Shown one piece after another: positions 16,812-25,346 of a DNA stretch of 56,241 nt (the first letter of the stretch is position 1; the number at the start of each line of letters is the position of its first letter). The notes below the pieces were generated by a model. The model searched no databases. It had not been told where the DNA came from and saw nothing but the letters and a program-made list of their open reading frames with translations. The position numbers and the translations under genes were made by a program. Where the stretch lies: NCBI GenBank assembly GCA_024637145.1, contig JAGXFQ010000031.1:1-56241 (forward strand). Direction: 5' to 3'. The DNA is from Desulfobulbaceae bacterium. GTDB lineage: Bacteria; Desulfobacterota; Desulfobulbia; Desulfobulbales; SURF-16.

Positions 16812-17864
16812 ATGTCTTGTCTAAGTGAACATTGGGGTCTGGAATTTACCCCGGCCGAGATCTCCCGGAGCCGGGGGCGGGGAGGCCTGCTTTCCATTGA
16901 GCTGGAGCTCTCCCGCAGCTGTAATCTGCGCTGTATTTACTGCTACGCCTCCTCCGGCATCCCCCTGGCGGATGAGCTCTCCCTGGCGGAGATCTATTCG
17001 GTGGTGGATCAGGCCGTGGCTCTGGGGGCCCGCAAGATCATTGTTCTGGGCGGGGGCGAGCCCTTTCTCTATCCCCATCTCTTTGAGGTGATCGACTATA
17101 TCCTCAGCAAGAAGGTGGAAACGGATGTCTTCACCAACTGCACCATGATGAGCGAGGAATCCGCCCGCAAGCTCTATGAGCGCGGCGTGGGGGTCGTGGT
17201 CAAGCAAAACAGCCGGACCCCGGCAATTCAGGATCTGCTTGCCGGTCGGGAGGGCACTTTTGTTGCCATTGCAGAGGGCCTGGCCAACCTGAAAAAGGCG
17301 GGGTATCCCGATGCGGACCACACCCTGGGCATTGAGACCATTATCTGTGGCCAAAACTATGATGAACTGGTGGATCTCTGGTGCTGGGCCCGTGATCAGG
17401 GCATCATCCCCTATATCGAGACCATGACCATGCAGGGCAGGGCCACAGACCACCCCGAGCTTGAGGTCTCTCCCCTGAAGATCAAGGCGCTTTTTGAGAA
17501 GCTGGCCCAAATCGATGCCGACAGGTATGGCCGGGTCTGGGTCCCCCATCCGCCCCTGGTGGCCTCCCAGTGCGCCCGTCATGAATATTCGTGCACCGTT
17601 ACCTCCATCGGTGATGTCCATCCCTGTCCCGGCATCAATCTGGCCACCGGCAATATCAGGGAAACGCCGCTCTCCGAGGTGCTGCGCCAGAGTACGGTGA
17701 TCCAGGATCTGCGCAATATCAGAAACACCATCAAGGGCGAGTGTGCCCACTGCGCTTTCAAGCCCAATTGTTACGGCTGTCGCGGCCACGCCTATCAGGT
17801 GGCCGGTGATTACCTGGCCGAAGACCCTTTATGCTGGTTGAAGGCCGGAGAGGCAAAGGATTGA
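16812..17864 (+). CDS. Radical SAM/SPASM-type protein
   Basis: A 350-aa radical SAM enzyme with the cluster motif at Cys37, Cys41 and Cys44 (SCNLRCIYC) and the SAM-contacting GGGEP at about residues 80-84. The C-terminal part carries at least seven cysteines (CARHEYSC, HPCPG, GECAHCAFKPNCYGCRG), a SPASM/twitch pattern that binds auxiliary Fe-S clusters. Unlike the other four radical SAM proteins here it has no cobalamin-type N-terminal domain. SPASM enzymes often modify peptides, but some act on small molecules. In this context an oxidative step on the lipid or its head group is possible; this is inference. Confidence 0.82.
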   Translation: MSCLSEHWGLEFTPAEISRSRGRGGLLSIELELSRSCNLRCIYCYASSGIPLADELSLAEIYSVVDQAVALGARKIIVLGGGEPFLYPHLFEVIDYILSKKVETDVFTNCTMMSEESARKLYERGVGVVVKQNSRTPAIQDLLAGREGTFVAIAEGLANLKKAGYPDADHTLGIETIICGQNYDELVDLWCWARDQGIIPYIETMTMQGRATDHPELEVSPLKIKALFEKLAQIDADRYGRVWVPHPPLVASQCARHEYSCTVTSIGDVHPCPGINLATGNIRETPLSEVLRQSTVIQDLRNIRNTIKGECAHCAFKPNCYGCRGHAYQVAGDYLAEDPLCWLKAGEAKD

Positions 17865-18463
17865 GGCGGCCGGAAGGCACCAGGTGGCCGTGGCTGGCGC
17901 GTACCCTTTTGCTGCTGTGCATGGCAGCCCCTGTGCCCCTGGCGGCGGCGGAGAGGCCGGCTGGCCAGGATGTGACAGCATCCTGGGCCCTCTTGGCCGG
18001 CTACGGTTTCACCCATACCAATCTGGGTGAGACCCGTCAGTGGGTGGAGACGGTGGACCTGGTGGGGCGCTATGATTTCGGCAGCAGCGCAGAGCTTGGG
18101 CGTTCCTGGTATCAGGGGCGCCACAGCCTCCTTGTGGAGCTGCCCCTCCATTTTGTGGTGGATCCGGCGGCAAGCCCCATGGTGGGCGTGAATTTTCTGC
18201 TGAGTTATCGGCTCACCGGCCTGGGCGCCATAGAGCCCTACGGCTTTATGGGTGGCGGCCCCCTTTATAGCGGCACCAGGATGGACGGCATGGGGAGTCA
18301 CTGGAACGGCAACTGGCAATGGGGTCTTGGTTTGCGTCTGCCGCAGGCCAAGGGACATGATGTGCTGGTTGAGTATCGCTACCATCACATCTCCAATGGC
18401 GGGCGGCGTGATCCCAATGATCCCCTCAATTCCAGCAAAGTGCTGGTGGGGATACGCTTTTGA
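17831..18463 (+). CDS. PagL-like outer-membrane lipid A deacylase (acyloxyacyl hydrolase)
   Basis: A 210-aa predicted outer-membrane beta-barrel. A signal peptide lies within residues 20-42 (LARTLLLLCMAAPVPLAAA). The C-terminal strand YRYHHISNGG carries the His-Ser pair typical of PagL, and the chain ends in an aromatic residue (GIRF) as barrel proteins do. The start overlaps the previous gene by 34 nt; a TTG at 17861 with AGGCAAAGGA before it is an alternative. PagL removes the 3-O acyl chain of lipid A. Its presence inside a lipid-synthesis operon suggests that the product is exchanged onto or made room for on lipid A or a related outer-membrane lipid. Confidence 0.72.
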   Translation: MLVEGRRGKGLRRPEGTRWPWLARTLLLLCMAAPVPLAAAERPAGQDVTASWALLAGYGFTHTNLGETRQWVETVDLVGRYDFGSSAELGRSWYQGRHSLLVELPLHFVVDPAASPMVGVNFLLSYRLTGLGAIEPYGFMGGGPLYSGTRMDGMGSHWNGNWQWGLGLRLPQAKGHDVLVEYRYHHISNGGRRDPNDPLNSSKVLVGIRF

Positions 18464-18993
18464 TGACAGCTCCTTCCTGGCACTATGCCCTCCTTGACGA
18501 ACCGGGTGAGGATATCCGCGCCATCGTGCAGGAGATTCCCGGGCGCTGGGGTCGGATGCCCCCCTTGAGCCGGGCAGTGGTTGTGGAGGCGGGCCGCCTC
18601 CTGCAGCAGGCCGGCCTCCTGCAGAAAGAGCGCCGCTTCAATAAAGCGGGCACCAGGGTGGGGCTGATTGGCGCCACCAGGTACGGTTCTCTGGCGGTGG
18701 ATACGGCCTTTGCCGCCACCATGCAGAGCCAGCCGCAGCTGGCCAGCCCGGCGCTCTTTGGCTATACCCTGGCCAATATCCCCCTGGCCGAGGCCGCCAA
18801 CCACTATGGCCTGGTGGGGCCCGTTTTTGCCCTCTATGCCGAGGATGAGCCCCTGCAGCGGGCCGTCACAGAGGCCCGCCGCTGGCTGCAGAACAGGGAA
18901 GTCGATTTTATGCTGGCCTGCGAATTTGATGATTTGAGCCGAAACGGTGCTTTGGCCTTAACTGTTAATTTTACCATCGTGAATCCATTATGA
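18463..18993 (+). CDS. Short ketosynthase-like protein without catalytic cysteine
   Basis: A 176-aa protein resembling only the N-terminal half of a ketosynthase. It has the LIGATRYGSLAVD block that corresponds to the conserved G..(T/S)..G region and GPVFALYAEDEPLQRA where an active enzyme would have its Cys nucleophile; no Cys is present there. It also lacks the second half with both histidines. Comparable short KS-like proteins (ApeC-type) occur in aryl polyene clusters and act as partners of active KS enzymes. The ATG overlaps the TGA of the PagL-like gene and its own stop overlaps the next start. A chain-length or scaffold role is inferred. Confidence 0.65.
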   Translation: MTAPSWHYALLDEPGEDIRAIVQEIPGRWGRMPPLSRAVVVEAGRLLQQAGLLQKERRFNKAGTRVGLIGATRYGSLAVDTAFAATMQSQPQLASPALFGYTLANIPLAEAANHYGLVGPVFALYAEDEPLQRAVTEARRWLQNREVDFMLACEFDDLSRNGALALTVNFTIVNPL

Positions 18994-20240
18994 GCGCTGT
19001 AACCCTGGTGTACCCGAAGTGGAACAAGATCCCGGAACAAACCGAATTCCATCTGCCGCCCCATGGCCCGGTATGTGTGGCGGCCTGTGTACCCCCTGAG
19101 TATGACCTGACCTTCATTGATGAGAATGTCGATGCTATCGATTTCACGGCACCCGTGGATGTGGTGCTGGTCTCCATCATGCTCACCTGCCAGATCCCCC
19201 GGGGCAAGGAGATTATTGCCAGGTTCCGCAGCATGGGCAAGCCCGTGATTATCGGCGGCATTGCCACCATGCTGCATGCCGAGGAACTGGCCGGGGTGGC
19301 TGATGCCATCTTTCTGGGGGAGACCGAGGATGGCCGGCTGGCCAAGGTCCTGCAGGATGCGGAAAACGGCACCTTGCAGCCCAAGTATGATTATTTCCAC
19401 GATTTTCCGCCCATTGCCTCGGTGGGCCCGGCCCGCCGCGAAATCCTCAATGAAGAGCGCTATACCTACCGTGGGGTGAAGATGGTGGATCTGGTTCATA
19501 CCTCCCGCGGCTGTCGCTTCAACTGTTTTCCCTGCGCCACCGCCTTTCTGGGCGGCCGGCAGTTCCGGCCCCGTCCCATTGACAAGGTGGTGGAGGAACT
19601 GGCCGGCATTGACAACAACCGCCTCTTTCTGGTGGACAACTCCCTGGCCCAGGATCGCCAGTGGGTGATGGATCTCTTTGAGGCCATGACGCCCCTGAAG
19701 AAGAAGTGGATCTCCCATCCCATTCTGGATGAGGATGCTGTCTTGAAAAAGGCGGCTGAGGCAGGGTGCTGGTATGTCTATCAGGCCGTATTCGACACCT
19801 CGGACCTCATCCGCGACCGGGTGAAACGGCTGAAGGACCATGGCATCGGGGTGGAGGCGGCCGTGCTCCTGGGCACCGATAATCAGGATGCCGATTACAT
19901 CAAGCGGCTGGTGGACTTTCTGCTGGAGATTGACGTGGATATGGCGGAATTCTCTATCCTTACGCCTTTTCCGCATACGCCGGTGACCGAGAAGTATGCC
20001 AAGGAGGGCCGCATTCTCCACTCGGATTGGCAGCGCTATACCACGGCCGAGGTGGTGTTTCAGCCCAAGCTGATGACCCCGGAGGTGTTGCAGGAGATGT
20101 ATCACTATGCCTGGGATAATTTTTACAAGGAAATGCCCCAGTCCCTGCGCATGGGCCGTCTTTTTGCCGATGTGGTGCGCCGGGAGATGGATGACGGCTC
20201 CTATGTCCCCCGTCATCTCAGCGCCCGACGGAGCTGGTAG
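18990..20240 (+). CDS. Cobalamin-binding-like domain/radical SAM protein 2
   Basis: A 416-aa protein. Residues 1-130 form a B12-binding-like Rossmann unit (PPHGPVCVAACVP..., KPVIIGGIATML, AIFLGETEDG). The radical SAM cluster motif is Cys175, Cys179 and Cys182 (GCRFNCFPC); the Phe-Pro spacing is unusual but keeps CxxxCxxC. The following blocks FLVDNSLAQD, YQAVFDTSD and FSILTPFPHTP fit the family. The overall layout recalls the HpnJ/BchE-type class that rearranges or methylates lipid-like carbon skeletons. It is coupled to the KS-like gene by an ATGA overlap. The reaction is unknown. Confidence 0.85.
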   Translation: MSAVTLVYPKWNKIPEQTEFHLPPHGPVCVAACVPPEYDLTFIDENVDAIDFTAPVDVVLVSIMLTCQIPRGKEIIARFRSMGKPVIIGGIATMLHAEELAGVADAIFLGETEDGRLAKVLQDAENGTLQPKYDYFHDFPPIASVGPARREILNEERYTYRGVKMVDLVHTSRGCRFNCFPCATAFLGGRQFRPRPIDKVVEELAGIDNNRLFLVDNSLAQDRQWVMDLFEAMTPLKKKWISHPILDEDAVLKKAAEAGCWYVYQAVFDTSDLIRDRVKRLKDHGIGVEAAVLLGTDNQDADYIKRLVDFLLEIDVDMAEFSILTPFPHTPVTEKYAKEGRILHSDWQRYTTAEVVFQPKLMTPEVLQEMYHYAWDNFYKEMPQSLRMGRLFADVVRREMDDGSYVPRHLSARRSW

Positions 20241-20340
20241 GCTGTGGCCACCATCTTTTCTGAGTCCGGCTGAAAAATCCTTTGACCGGCCCGGACTCTT
20301 CAGGGGCGAGAGCCTGCAACCTTTATCCCCAACACTTCCC

Positions 20341-21714
20341 ATGTTCTCCTGCCTCCTCATATCCGCCAACCAAGTGGTGGTTCCCTATCCCGTCTACCCC
20401 CTGGGAGTGGCGCATCTGCTGGGTGTCTTGCGGGATGACGGCCATGAGGCCCGCCATTTTGATCTGCTGAGCCATGGCGGCCTTGCTGGTCTGGAGCAGC
20501 TGCTCACCAGCAGGAGTTTTGACATGGTGGGGGTCTCCATCCGTAATCTCGATACCGTGGACAGTAATAATCCCCAGGGCCTGCTGGCCGATATCCTGCC
20601 CTGCCTGGAGCTGATCAGGAGATCCACCAAGGCGCCCCTGGTTCTGGGCGGGCCAGGCTTTTCCATTATGCCCGCTGTTCTCCTTGAGCTCTTTGCCGCT
20701 GACTATGGTGTGGTGGGGGAGGGGGAGAAAATCTTGAGCTGGCTGGCCGCTGAACTTGCCCAGGGCCGACCTCCTGCCCAGCGCCTCTTTTATGGTGGCC
20801 AGGACCCCTTCCAGTGGCCCCGGCCCCGCTACGAGCAGGAGGCCTGTGATTTTTATACCCGGCACGGCGGCATGCTCAATATCCAGACCAAGCGGGGCTG
20901 CCCCATGAAATGCACCTATTGCTCGTATCCCACCATTGAGGGGACGCGGCTGCGCACCCGCGATCCGGATGAGGTGGCTGATGATATGGATCGTCTCACC
21001 AGGGAGCATGGGGCGCGCTACATCTTTTTTACCGACAGTGTCTTTAATGACCATGGCGGTCATTTCCGGCTGGTGGCCGAGGCCCTGATCAAAAAGGGCA
21101 ACACCACGCCCTGGTGTGCCTATTTCCGGCCCCAGAATATCAAGGCCGCGGACCTGCACCTCTTAAAGAGGGCAGGGCTGCAGGCCCTGGAGATGGGAAC
21201 GGATGCGGCTACCGACACCACCCTGGCCGCGCTCCACAAGGGCTTTACCTTTGCTGAGGCGGTGGATGCCAACAGGCTGGCCGTGGCGGCCGGCTTGTCG
21301 TGTGCCCATTTCATCATGTTCGGCGGTCCGGAGGAGTCCCCGGCCACCCTGGCCGAGGGCCTTGCTAATCTTGGTCAGTTGGCCGGTTCCGTGATCTTTG
21401 CCTTTACCGGTATCCGCATCCTGCCGGGCACGGCCCTGCGCGAACGGGCCATCATGGACGGCCTCATCACCGAGCAGGACAACCTGGTGGAGCCGGTTTT
21501 TTACTACTCTCCCCAGGTGCGGCGCCAGGAGATTGACGAGGCCCTGCGGGCCGCCTTTGCCCGCCGCCAGGAATGGGTCTATCCCTGCGAGGAGGCTGAG
21601 GCGCGGGTCCGTCTGCTGCACAGCATGGGCCATGACGGGCCGCTCTGGGATCTGCTGCTCGGCAGGGGCCTGCGCCGTAGCAAGGAGCCGCTGAAGGCAT
21701 CAACGCCCTTATGA
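20341..21714 (+). CDS. Cobalamin-binding-like domain/radical SAM protein 3 (lipid-biosynthesis type)
   Basis: A 457-aa protein with a B12-binding-like domain at residues 1-140 (YPLGVAHLLGVLRDDGHEA, LVLGGPGFSIMP, GVVGEGEK) and a radical SAM core with Cys187, Cys191 and Cys194 (GCPMKCTYC). Further blocks are FFTDSVFND, EMGTDAATD and FTGIRILPGTAL. I placed the start at the ATG where the domain begins; the open frame reaches back to 20107 but that part overlaps the previous gene out of frame. The family resembles proteins annotated as lipid-biosynthesis B12/radical SAM enzymes. Its stop overlaps the glycosyltransferase start. Confidence 0.83.
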   Translation: MFSCLLISANQVVVPYPVYPLGVAHLLGVLRDDGHEARHFDLLSHGGLAGLEQLLTSRSFDMVGVSIRNLDTVDSNNPQGLLADILPCLELIRRSTKAPLVLGGPGFSIMPAVLLELFAADYGVVGEGEKILSWLAAELAQGRPPAQRLFYGGQDPFQWPRPRYEQEACDFYTRHGGMLNIQTKRGCPMKCTYCSYPTIEGTRLRTRDPDEVADDMDRLTREHGARYIFFTDSVFNDHGGHFRLVAEALIKKGNTTPWCAYFRPQNIKAADLHLLKRAGLQALEMGTDAATDTTLAALHKGFTFAEAVDANRLAVAAGLSCAHFIMFGGPEESPATLAEGLANLGQLAGSVIFAFTGIRILPGTALRERAIMDGLITEQDNLVEPVFYYSPQVRRQEIDEALRAAFARRQEWVYPCEEAEARVRLLHSMGHDGPLWDLLLGRGLRRSKEPLKASTPL

Positions 21715-22889
21715 AAACGCTCATTGTCATTCCCCTTTATAACCACGGAGCCAGTGTGGCCCGGGTGGCAGAGCAGGCCCTGGCCACGGGTCTGCCCCTG
21801 CTGGTGGTGGATGACGGCTCCACGGATGAGGGGCTGCAGGCGGTGCGCCATCTTGCGTGCCACACCCTGCGCTTTGCCCGCAACCGGGGCAAGGGGGCAG
21901 CCATTCTGGCCGGGGCCGATTTTGCGGCAGCCCATGACTTTGAGGTGATCATCACCCTGGATGCCGATGGCCAGCATGACCCGGCGGATCTCCCCCTGCT
22001 CATGGCCAAGGCCGAGGAGCATTGGCCCGCGGTGGTGATCGGCGCCCGGCAGATGGTGCAGGATACGGTGCCCGGCGCCAGTCATTTCGGCCGCGCCTTT
22101 TCCAATTTCTGGGTGCGCCTGGAGTGTGGCGCTGATCTCCCTGATACCCAGAGCGGCTTCCGGCTCTATCCTGTGGCCATGCTGCACTTTTTTTCCTGGT
22201 CACGCAGGCGTTATGATTTTGAGGTGGAGGTGCTGGTGCGGGCCTGCTGGGCCGGGGTCAGACTGGCCTCTGTGGATGTCTCGGTCCATTATCCGCCCCC
22301 CCATGAACGGATCAGCCATTTTCACAAGGGGCTGGATAATCTGCGCCTCAGCCTGCTCCACAGCCGTCTGGTTCTGCGGCGTCTGCTGCCCATGCCCTGC
22401 CGCCAGATGTTGCCGGGACCCAAGGCTGCCCCCCAGAAAGTGCAGAAAGTGGTGATCGGCAACCCGTGGCAGGCCTTCAAGAAAATATGTCAGGAGCATA
22501 TCTCGCCCCTGTGGCTGGCCCTGGCGGTATGGCTCGGGATCTTCATGGGGGCCCTGCCCATCCTGGCCGGCCATACCGTGGCTGTTATCTATGTGGCCCA
22601 CCGCCTCCACCTTAACAAGGTGGTGGCGGTGGCGGCCAGTAATCTCTGCATGCCGCCGGTGGTGCCGGTACTCTGCATTCAGACCGGATATTTTCTGTGG
22701 CACGGCGAGTTTCTCCTTGATTTCACCTGGGAGAAATGGCTGCTGGAGGGCCATTATCGTCTGCTGGACTGGCTGGTGGGCTCTCTGGTCCTGGGGCCGC
22801 TGCTGGGGCTGCTCGGCGCCGCTGTTATCTATCTGGTTGCCCGCTATACCCATTGCCTGCGGCCGCAAGGATCGCCGGCAGAGCCATGA
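21711..22889 (+). CDS. Glycosyltransferase family 2 fused to a DUF2062 membrane domain
   Basis: A 392-aa two-domain protein. Residues 1-230 are a GT-A fold glycosyltransferase: VIPLYNHG, VVDDGSTDEG, the DADGQHDP metal-binding motif, and a DTQSGFRLY acceptor motif of the dolichol-phosphate-mannose-synthase type. Residues about 255-385 are a DUF2062 domain with three or more membrane segments. This fusion is common in aryl polyene and flexirubin-type clusters, where it is thought to add sugar to the lipid anchor at the inner membrane. It overlaps the genes on both sides by 4 nt. It supports a glycolipid end product. Confidence 0.85.
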   Translation: MKTLIVIPLYNHGASVARVAEQALATGLPLLVVDDGSTDEGLQAVRHLACHTLRFARNRGKGAAILAGADFAAAHDFEVIITLDADGQHDPADLPLLMAKAEEHWPAVVIGARQMVQDTVPGASHFGRAFSNFWVRLECGADLPDTQSGFRLYPVAMLHFFSWSRRRYDFEVEVLVRACWAGVRLASVDVSVHYPPPHERISHFHKGLDNLRLSLLHSRLVLRRLLPMPCRQMLPGPKAAPQKVQKVVIGNPWQAFKKICQEHISPLWLALAVWLGIFMGALPILAGHTVAVIYVAHRLHLNKVVAVAASNLCMPPVVPVLCIQTGYFLWHGEFLLDFTWEKWLLEGHYRLLDWLVGSLVLGPLLGLLGAAVIYLVARYTHCLRPQGSPAEP

Positions 22890-23776
22890 AGGGCCGCACC
22901 ATAGGCCAGCGCCTGGAGGCCCTGGGCCACGCCTTTTTTTATCTGGTCATGCTGCTGGGCGGCCAGCGGGGGGGGTATCTGCTTCTGGTGCCGGTGGTTT
23001 TTGTCTATGCCGTGACCAGTGGCGCCATTCATCGCCGGATGGCCCCCTATTTGGGGCGCCGTTTTCCGGGACAGGGCCGCGGCCGCCGTTTTCTGGCCGG
23101 TTATAAAAACCTGCTCGCCTTTGGGCAGATTCTGGTTGATCGCGGCTGGTTGGGGATCAAGAGCAGGGCGGCCATGACAGGCACCACGCCGGGCTATGAG
23201 GTGCTGGAGGATCTGCTGGCCCGGGGCAAGGGCGTGGTGCTGATCACCGCCCATGTGGGGAACTGGCAAACGGCCCTGGCCCATCTGGGCAAGCTGTCCA
23301 GGCCGGTGCATGCCCTGATGCGCTATGATCAGGGGGCCGCGGCCAAACATTATTTTGATGTGGGGGGAAAGCAGCGGCAGTTCGCCATTATTGATGCCGA
23401 AGGCCCTTTTGGCGGCATGGTGGAGGCGGCGGCGGCCCTGGCCCGCGGTGAGGTGGTGACCATCATGGGGGATCGCTATATCAAGGGCTCTTTTTCCAGG
23501 GTGCAATTTCTGGGCTCTGAGGTGCGTCTGCCTGATTCCGCCTATGTCCTGGCCTCCTGCGCCCAGGCCCCGGTGGTGATCATGCTCAGCGCCAAGACCG
23601 GCCGGCGGCGTTATGAGCTGAAGATCTGGGATGTCCTCTCTCCCGAATATCGGAGCCGGGACGAGCGCTCGGTCATGACCCAGGCGTGTGCCCGACGCTT
23701 TGCCCGGGCCCTGGAAAAATATCTCAAGCAATACCCGTATCAATGGTATAATTTTTTCGATTTTTGGAAGCAATAA
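22886..23776 (+). CDS. LpxL/HtrB-family lipid A-type acyltransferase
   Basis: A 296-aa membrane acyltransferase. It has an N-terminal hydrophobic helix (FFYLVMLLGG, then LLVPVVFVYAV), HVGNWQTALAHL corresponding to the family HxGNWE block with Gln in place of the usual acidic residue, and GDRYIKGSFSRVQFLG corresponding to the D(Q/R)...F.G block. Enzymes of this family transfer an acyl group from ACP to lipid A or to similar glycolipids. With the GT2 partner it probably acylates the glycosylated carrier with the cluster's chain. The start is the ATG overlapping the glycosyltransferase stop; the reading frame open further left is out-of-gene. A terminator hairpin follows. Confidence 0.83.
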   Translation: MKGRTIGQRLEALGHAFFYLVMLLGGQRGGYLLLVPVVFVYAVTSGAIHRRMAPYLGRRFPGQGRGRRFLAGYKNLLAFGQILVDRGWLGIKSRAAMTGTTPGYEVLEDLLARGKGVVLITAHVGNWQTALAHLGKLSRPVHALMRYDQGAAAKHYFDVGGKQRQFAIIDAEGPFGGMVEAAAALARGEVVTIMGDRYIKGSFSRVQFLGSEVRLPDSAYVLASCAQAPVVIMLSAKTGRRRYELKIWDVLSPEYRSRDERSVMTQACARRFARALEKYLKQYPYQWYNFFDFWKQ

Positions 23777-23789
23777 AGAAAAAAAGGTG

Positions 23790-23810
23790 AGAAGAGGCCG
23801 CGCCTCTTCT
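23790..23810 (+). terminator. Hairpin terminator or attenuator inside the cluster
   Basis: AGAAGAGGC (23790-23798) and GCCTCTTCT (23802-23810) are a perfect 9-bp stem with a 3-nt loop, followed by TTACTTCT. It lies 14 nt after the acyltransferase stop and 41 nt before the ACP gene. It probably ends or attenuates the transcript and divides the cluster into at least two units; the short T-run makes partial read-through plausible. Confidence 0.65.
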
Positions 23811-23850
23811 TTACTTCTGCAGGCTGATTTATAAACAGGAAGAGCAAGCA

Positions 23851-24108
23851 ATGGATGAACTGAAACAGAAACTTAAAGAGATTTTTATCAATGACCTGAA
23901 GATCCAGGGCTTAAAAGCCGAGGATATTGCCGATGACACCCCCCTTTTCGGTGAGGGACTCGGCCTCGACTCCCTTGATGCCGTGGAGCTGGTGGTGCTG
24001 ATCCAGAAGCATTTTGACGTCCACATTGCCAATATGGACGAGGGCAAGGACGCCTTTGTCAATATCAACAGCCTGGCGCACTATATCAAGGAGCGTCAGC
24101 AGGCATGA
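23851..24108 (+). CDS. Acyl carrier protein 2
   Basis: An 85-aa acyl carrier protein with the phosphopantetheine serine at 41 in LGLDSLDAVELVV. The preceding LFGEGLG matches the ApeE/ApeF- and FabF-type partner ACPs of aryl polyene clusters. AGGAAGAGCAAGCA precedes the ATG. It opens the second APE-like block after the hairpin at 23790 and overlaps ketosynthase C by 4 nt. Confidence 0.92.
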   Translation: MDELKQKLKEIFINDLKIQGLKAEDIADDTPLFGEGLGLDSLDAVELVVLIQKHFDVHIANMDEGKDAFVNINSLAHYIKERQQA

Positions 24109-25346
24109 TGGCCCCCCCTGCCATAGCGGTCACCGGCATGGGCTGTATTTCGGCGGCAGGCGCTACTCTGGCTGCCTATGAACAGACCGTGGCCGGCACC
24201 CCTCCCGGCTGTGCCCCGGTGCCTAAGTGGCTGTTTGACACCGCCTTCACCTTTCCGGTATTTATGGCCCGTAAGGACCCTTTAAGCCCCCGGGCCCGGC
24301 AGATACTGGCCGCTAATGGTCTGGGACTCACGGAGGATACGGTCCATCGTACCGTATTGCTGGCCCTGGAGGCCGCTGTCCAGGCCCTGGACCAGGCCGG
24401 ACTGCAGCCCGAAGGTATCCGGGACAAACGGGTGGGATTTTCTCTCGGCACCACCGTGGGCTGCGGCTTTAATGCCGAATCCTATTATGCTGCCTGGCGG
24501 CAGGGCAAACGGCCGGATCTGGCCCCGGTGCTGGCCTATTACCATGCCAATATCAGTGCCACGGTGCAGGCCCTGCTGGGGCTGCAGGGGCCGGTGGCTG
24601 TGGTGACCAATGCCTGTGCCTCGGGTACCGATGCCATCGGCCTGGCCAAGGGGTGGCTGGAGACGGATCGCTGTGATCTGGTGCTGGCCGGCGGCGCGGA
24701 TGGGATGTCACGTATTACCTGTAACGGTTTTTCCTCCTTGCTGCTTGCGGATGCCCAGCCGTGCCGCCCCTATGATGTCAGCCGCAAGGGGCTGAATCTG
24801 GGGGAGGGGGCCGGTATTCTCTGTCTGGAAAAGGAGCAGGGGGCCCGCCGCCGTAACGCCCCCCTCTGCGGCTATGTCCGGGGCTATGGCGCCGGTTCAG
24901 ACGCCTATCATCCCACTGCTCCCCATCCCCAGGGCGTGGGCATGGTTATTGCCATCAATAAGGCCCTGGCCACGGCGGCGAAAACTATCCAGGACATCAG
25001 TTTCATTAACGGCCATGGCACCGGTACCGCTGCCAATGATCTGGCCGAAACCACGGCGCTGGCCACGGTCTTTGGCCGGCAGCAGGTGCCGCTTATCTCC
25101 ACCAAGCCCCTCACCGGCCACACCCTGGGCGCAGCCGGTGGCCTGGAGGCCGTTTTCACCCTGGCGGCCCTCAGGCAGGGGCGGGTCAAGGGGTCGGTGC
25201 GCTGCCTTGATATTGATCCGGCCTTGCCCTATAAACCGTTGCCCGAACATGCCGAGGCGGAGCTGACCGGGCCCTATGGTATCTCCCAGTCCCTGGCCTT
25301 TGGCGGCGGCAACGGCTGTCTGATTCTGGAGGCGGTCCATGAATGA
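24105..25346 (+). CDS. Beta-ketoacyl-ACP synthase C (ApeO/FabF-like)
   Basis: A 413-aa active-type ketosynthase with Cys171 in TNACASG, His304 in GHGTGT, Lys334, and His339 in TGHTLGAAGG. Among the four KS enzymes of the window this one has the most canonical motifs. It overlaps its ACP (4 nt) and the following cysteine-less KS-like protein (8 nt), the arrangement of a KS/chain-length-factor pair in type II systems. It likely elongates an acyl-ACP for polyene formation together with the ketoreductase and dehydratases just downstream. Confidence 0.92.
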   Translation: MMAPPAIAVTGMGCISAAGATLAAYEQTVAGTPPGCAPVPKWLFDTAFTFPVFMARKDPLSPRARQILAANGLGLTEDTVHRTVLLALEAAVQALDQAGLQPEGIRDKRVGFSLGTTVGCGFNAESYYAAWRQGKRPDLAPVLAYYHANISATVQALLGLQGPVAVVTNACASGTDAIGLAKGWLETDRCDLVLAGGADGMSRITCNGFSSLLLADAQPCRPYDVSRKGLNLGEGAGILCLEKEQGARRRNAPLCGYVRGYGAGSDAYHPTAPHPQGVGMVIAINKALATAAKTIQDISFINGHGTGTAANDLAETTALATVFGRQQVPLISTKPLTGHTLGAAGGLEAVFTLAALRQGRVKGSVRCLDIDPALPYKPLPEHAEAELTGPYGISQSLAFGGGNGCLILEAVHE

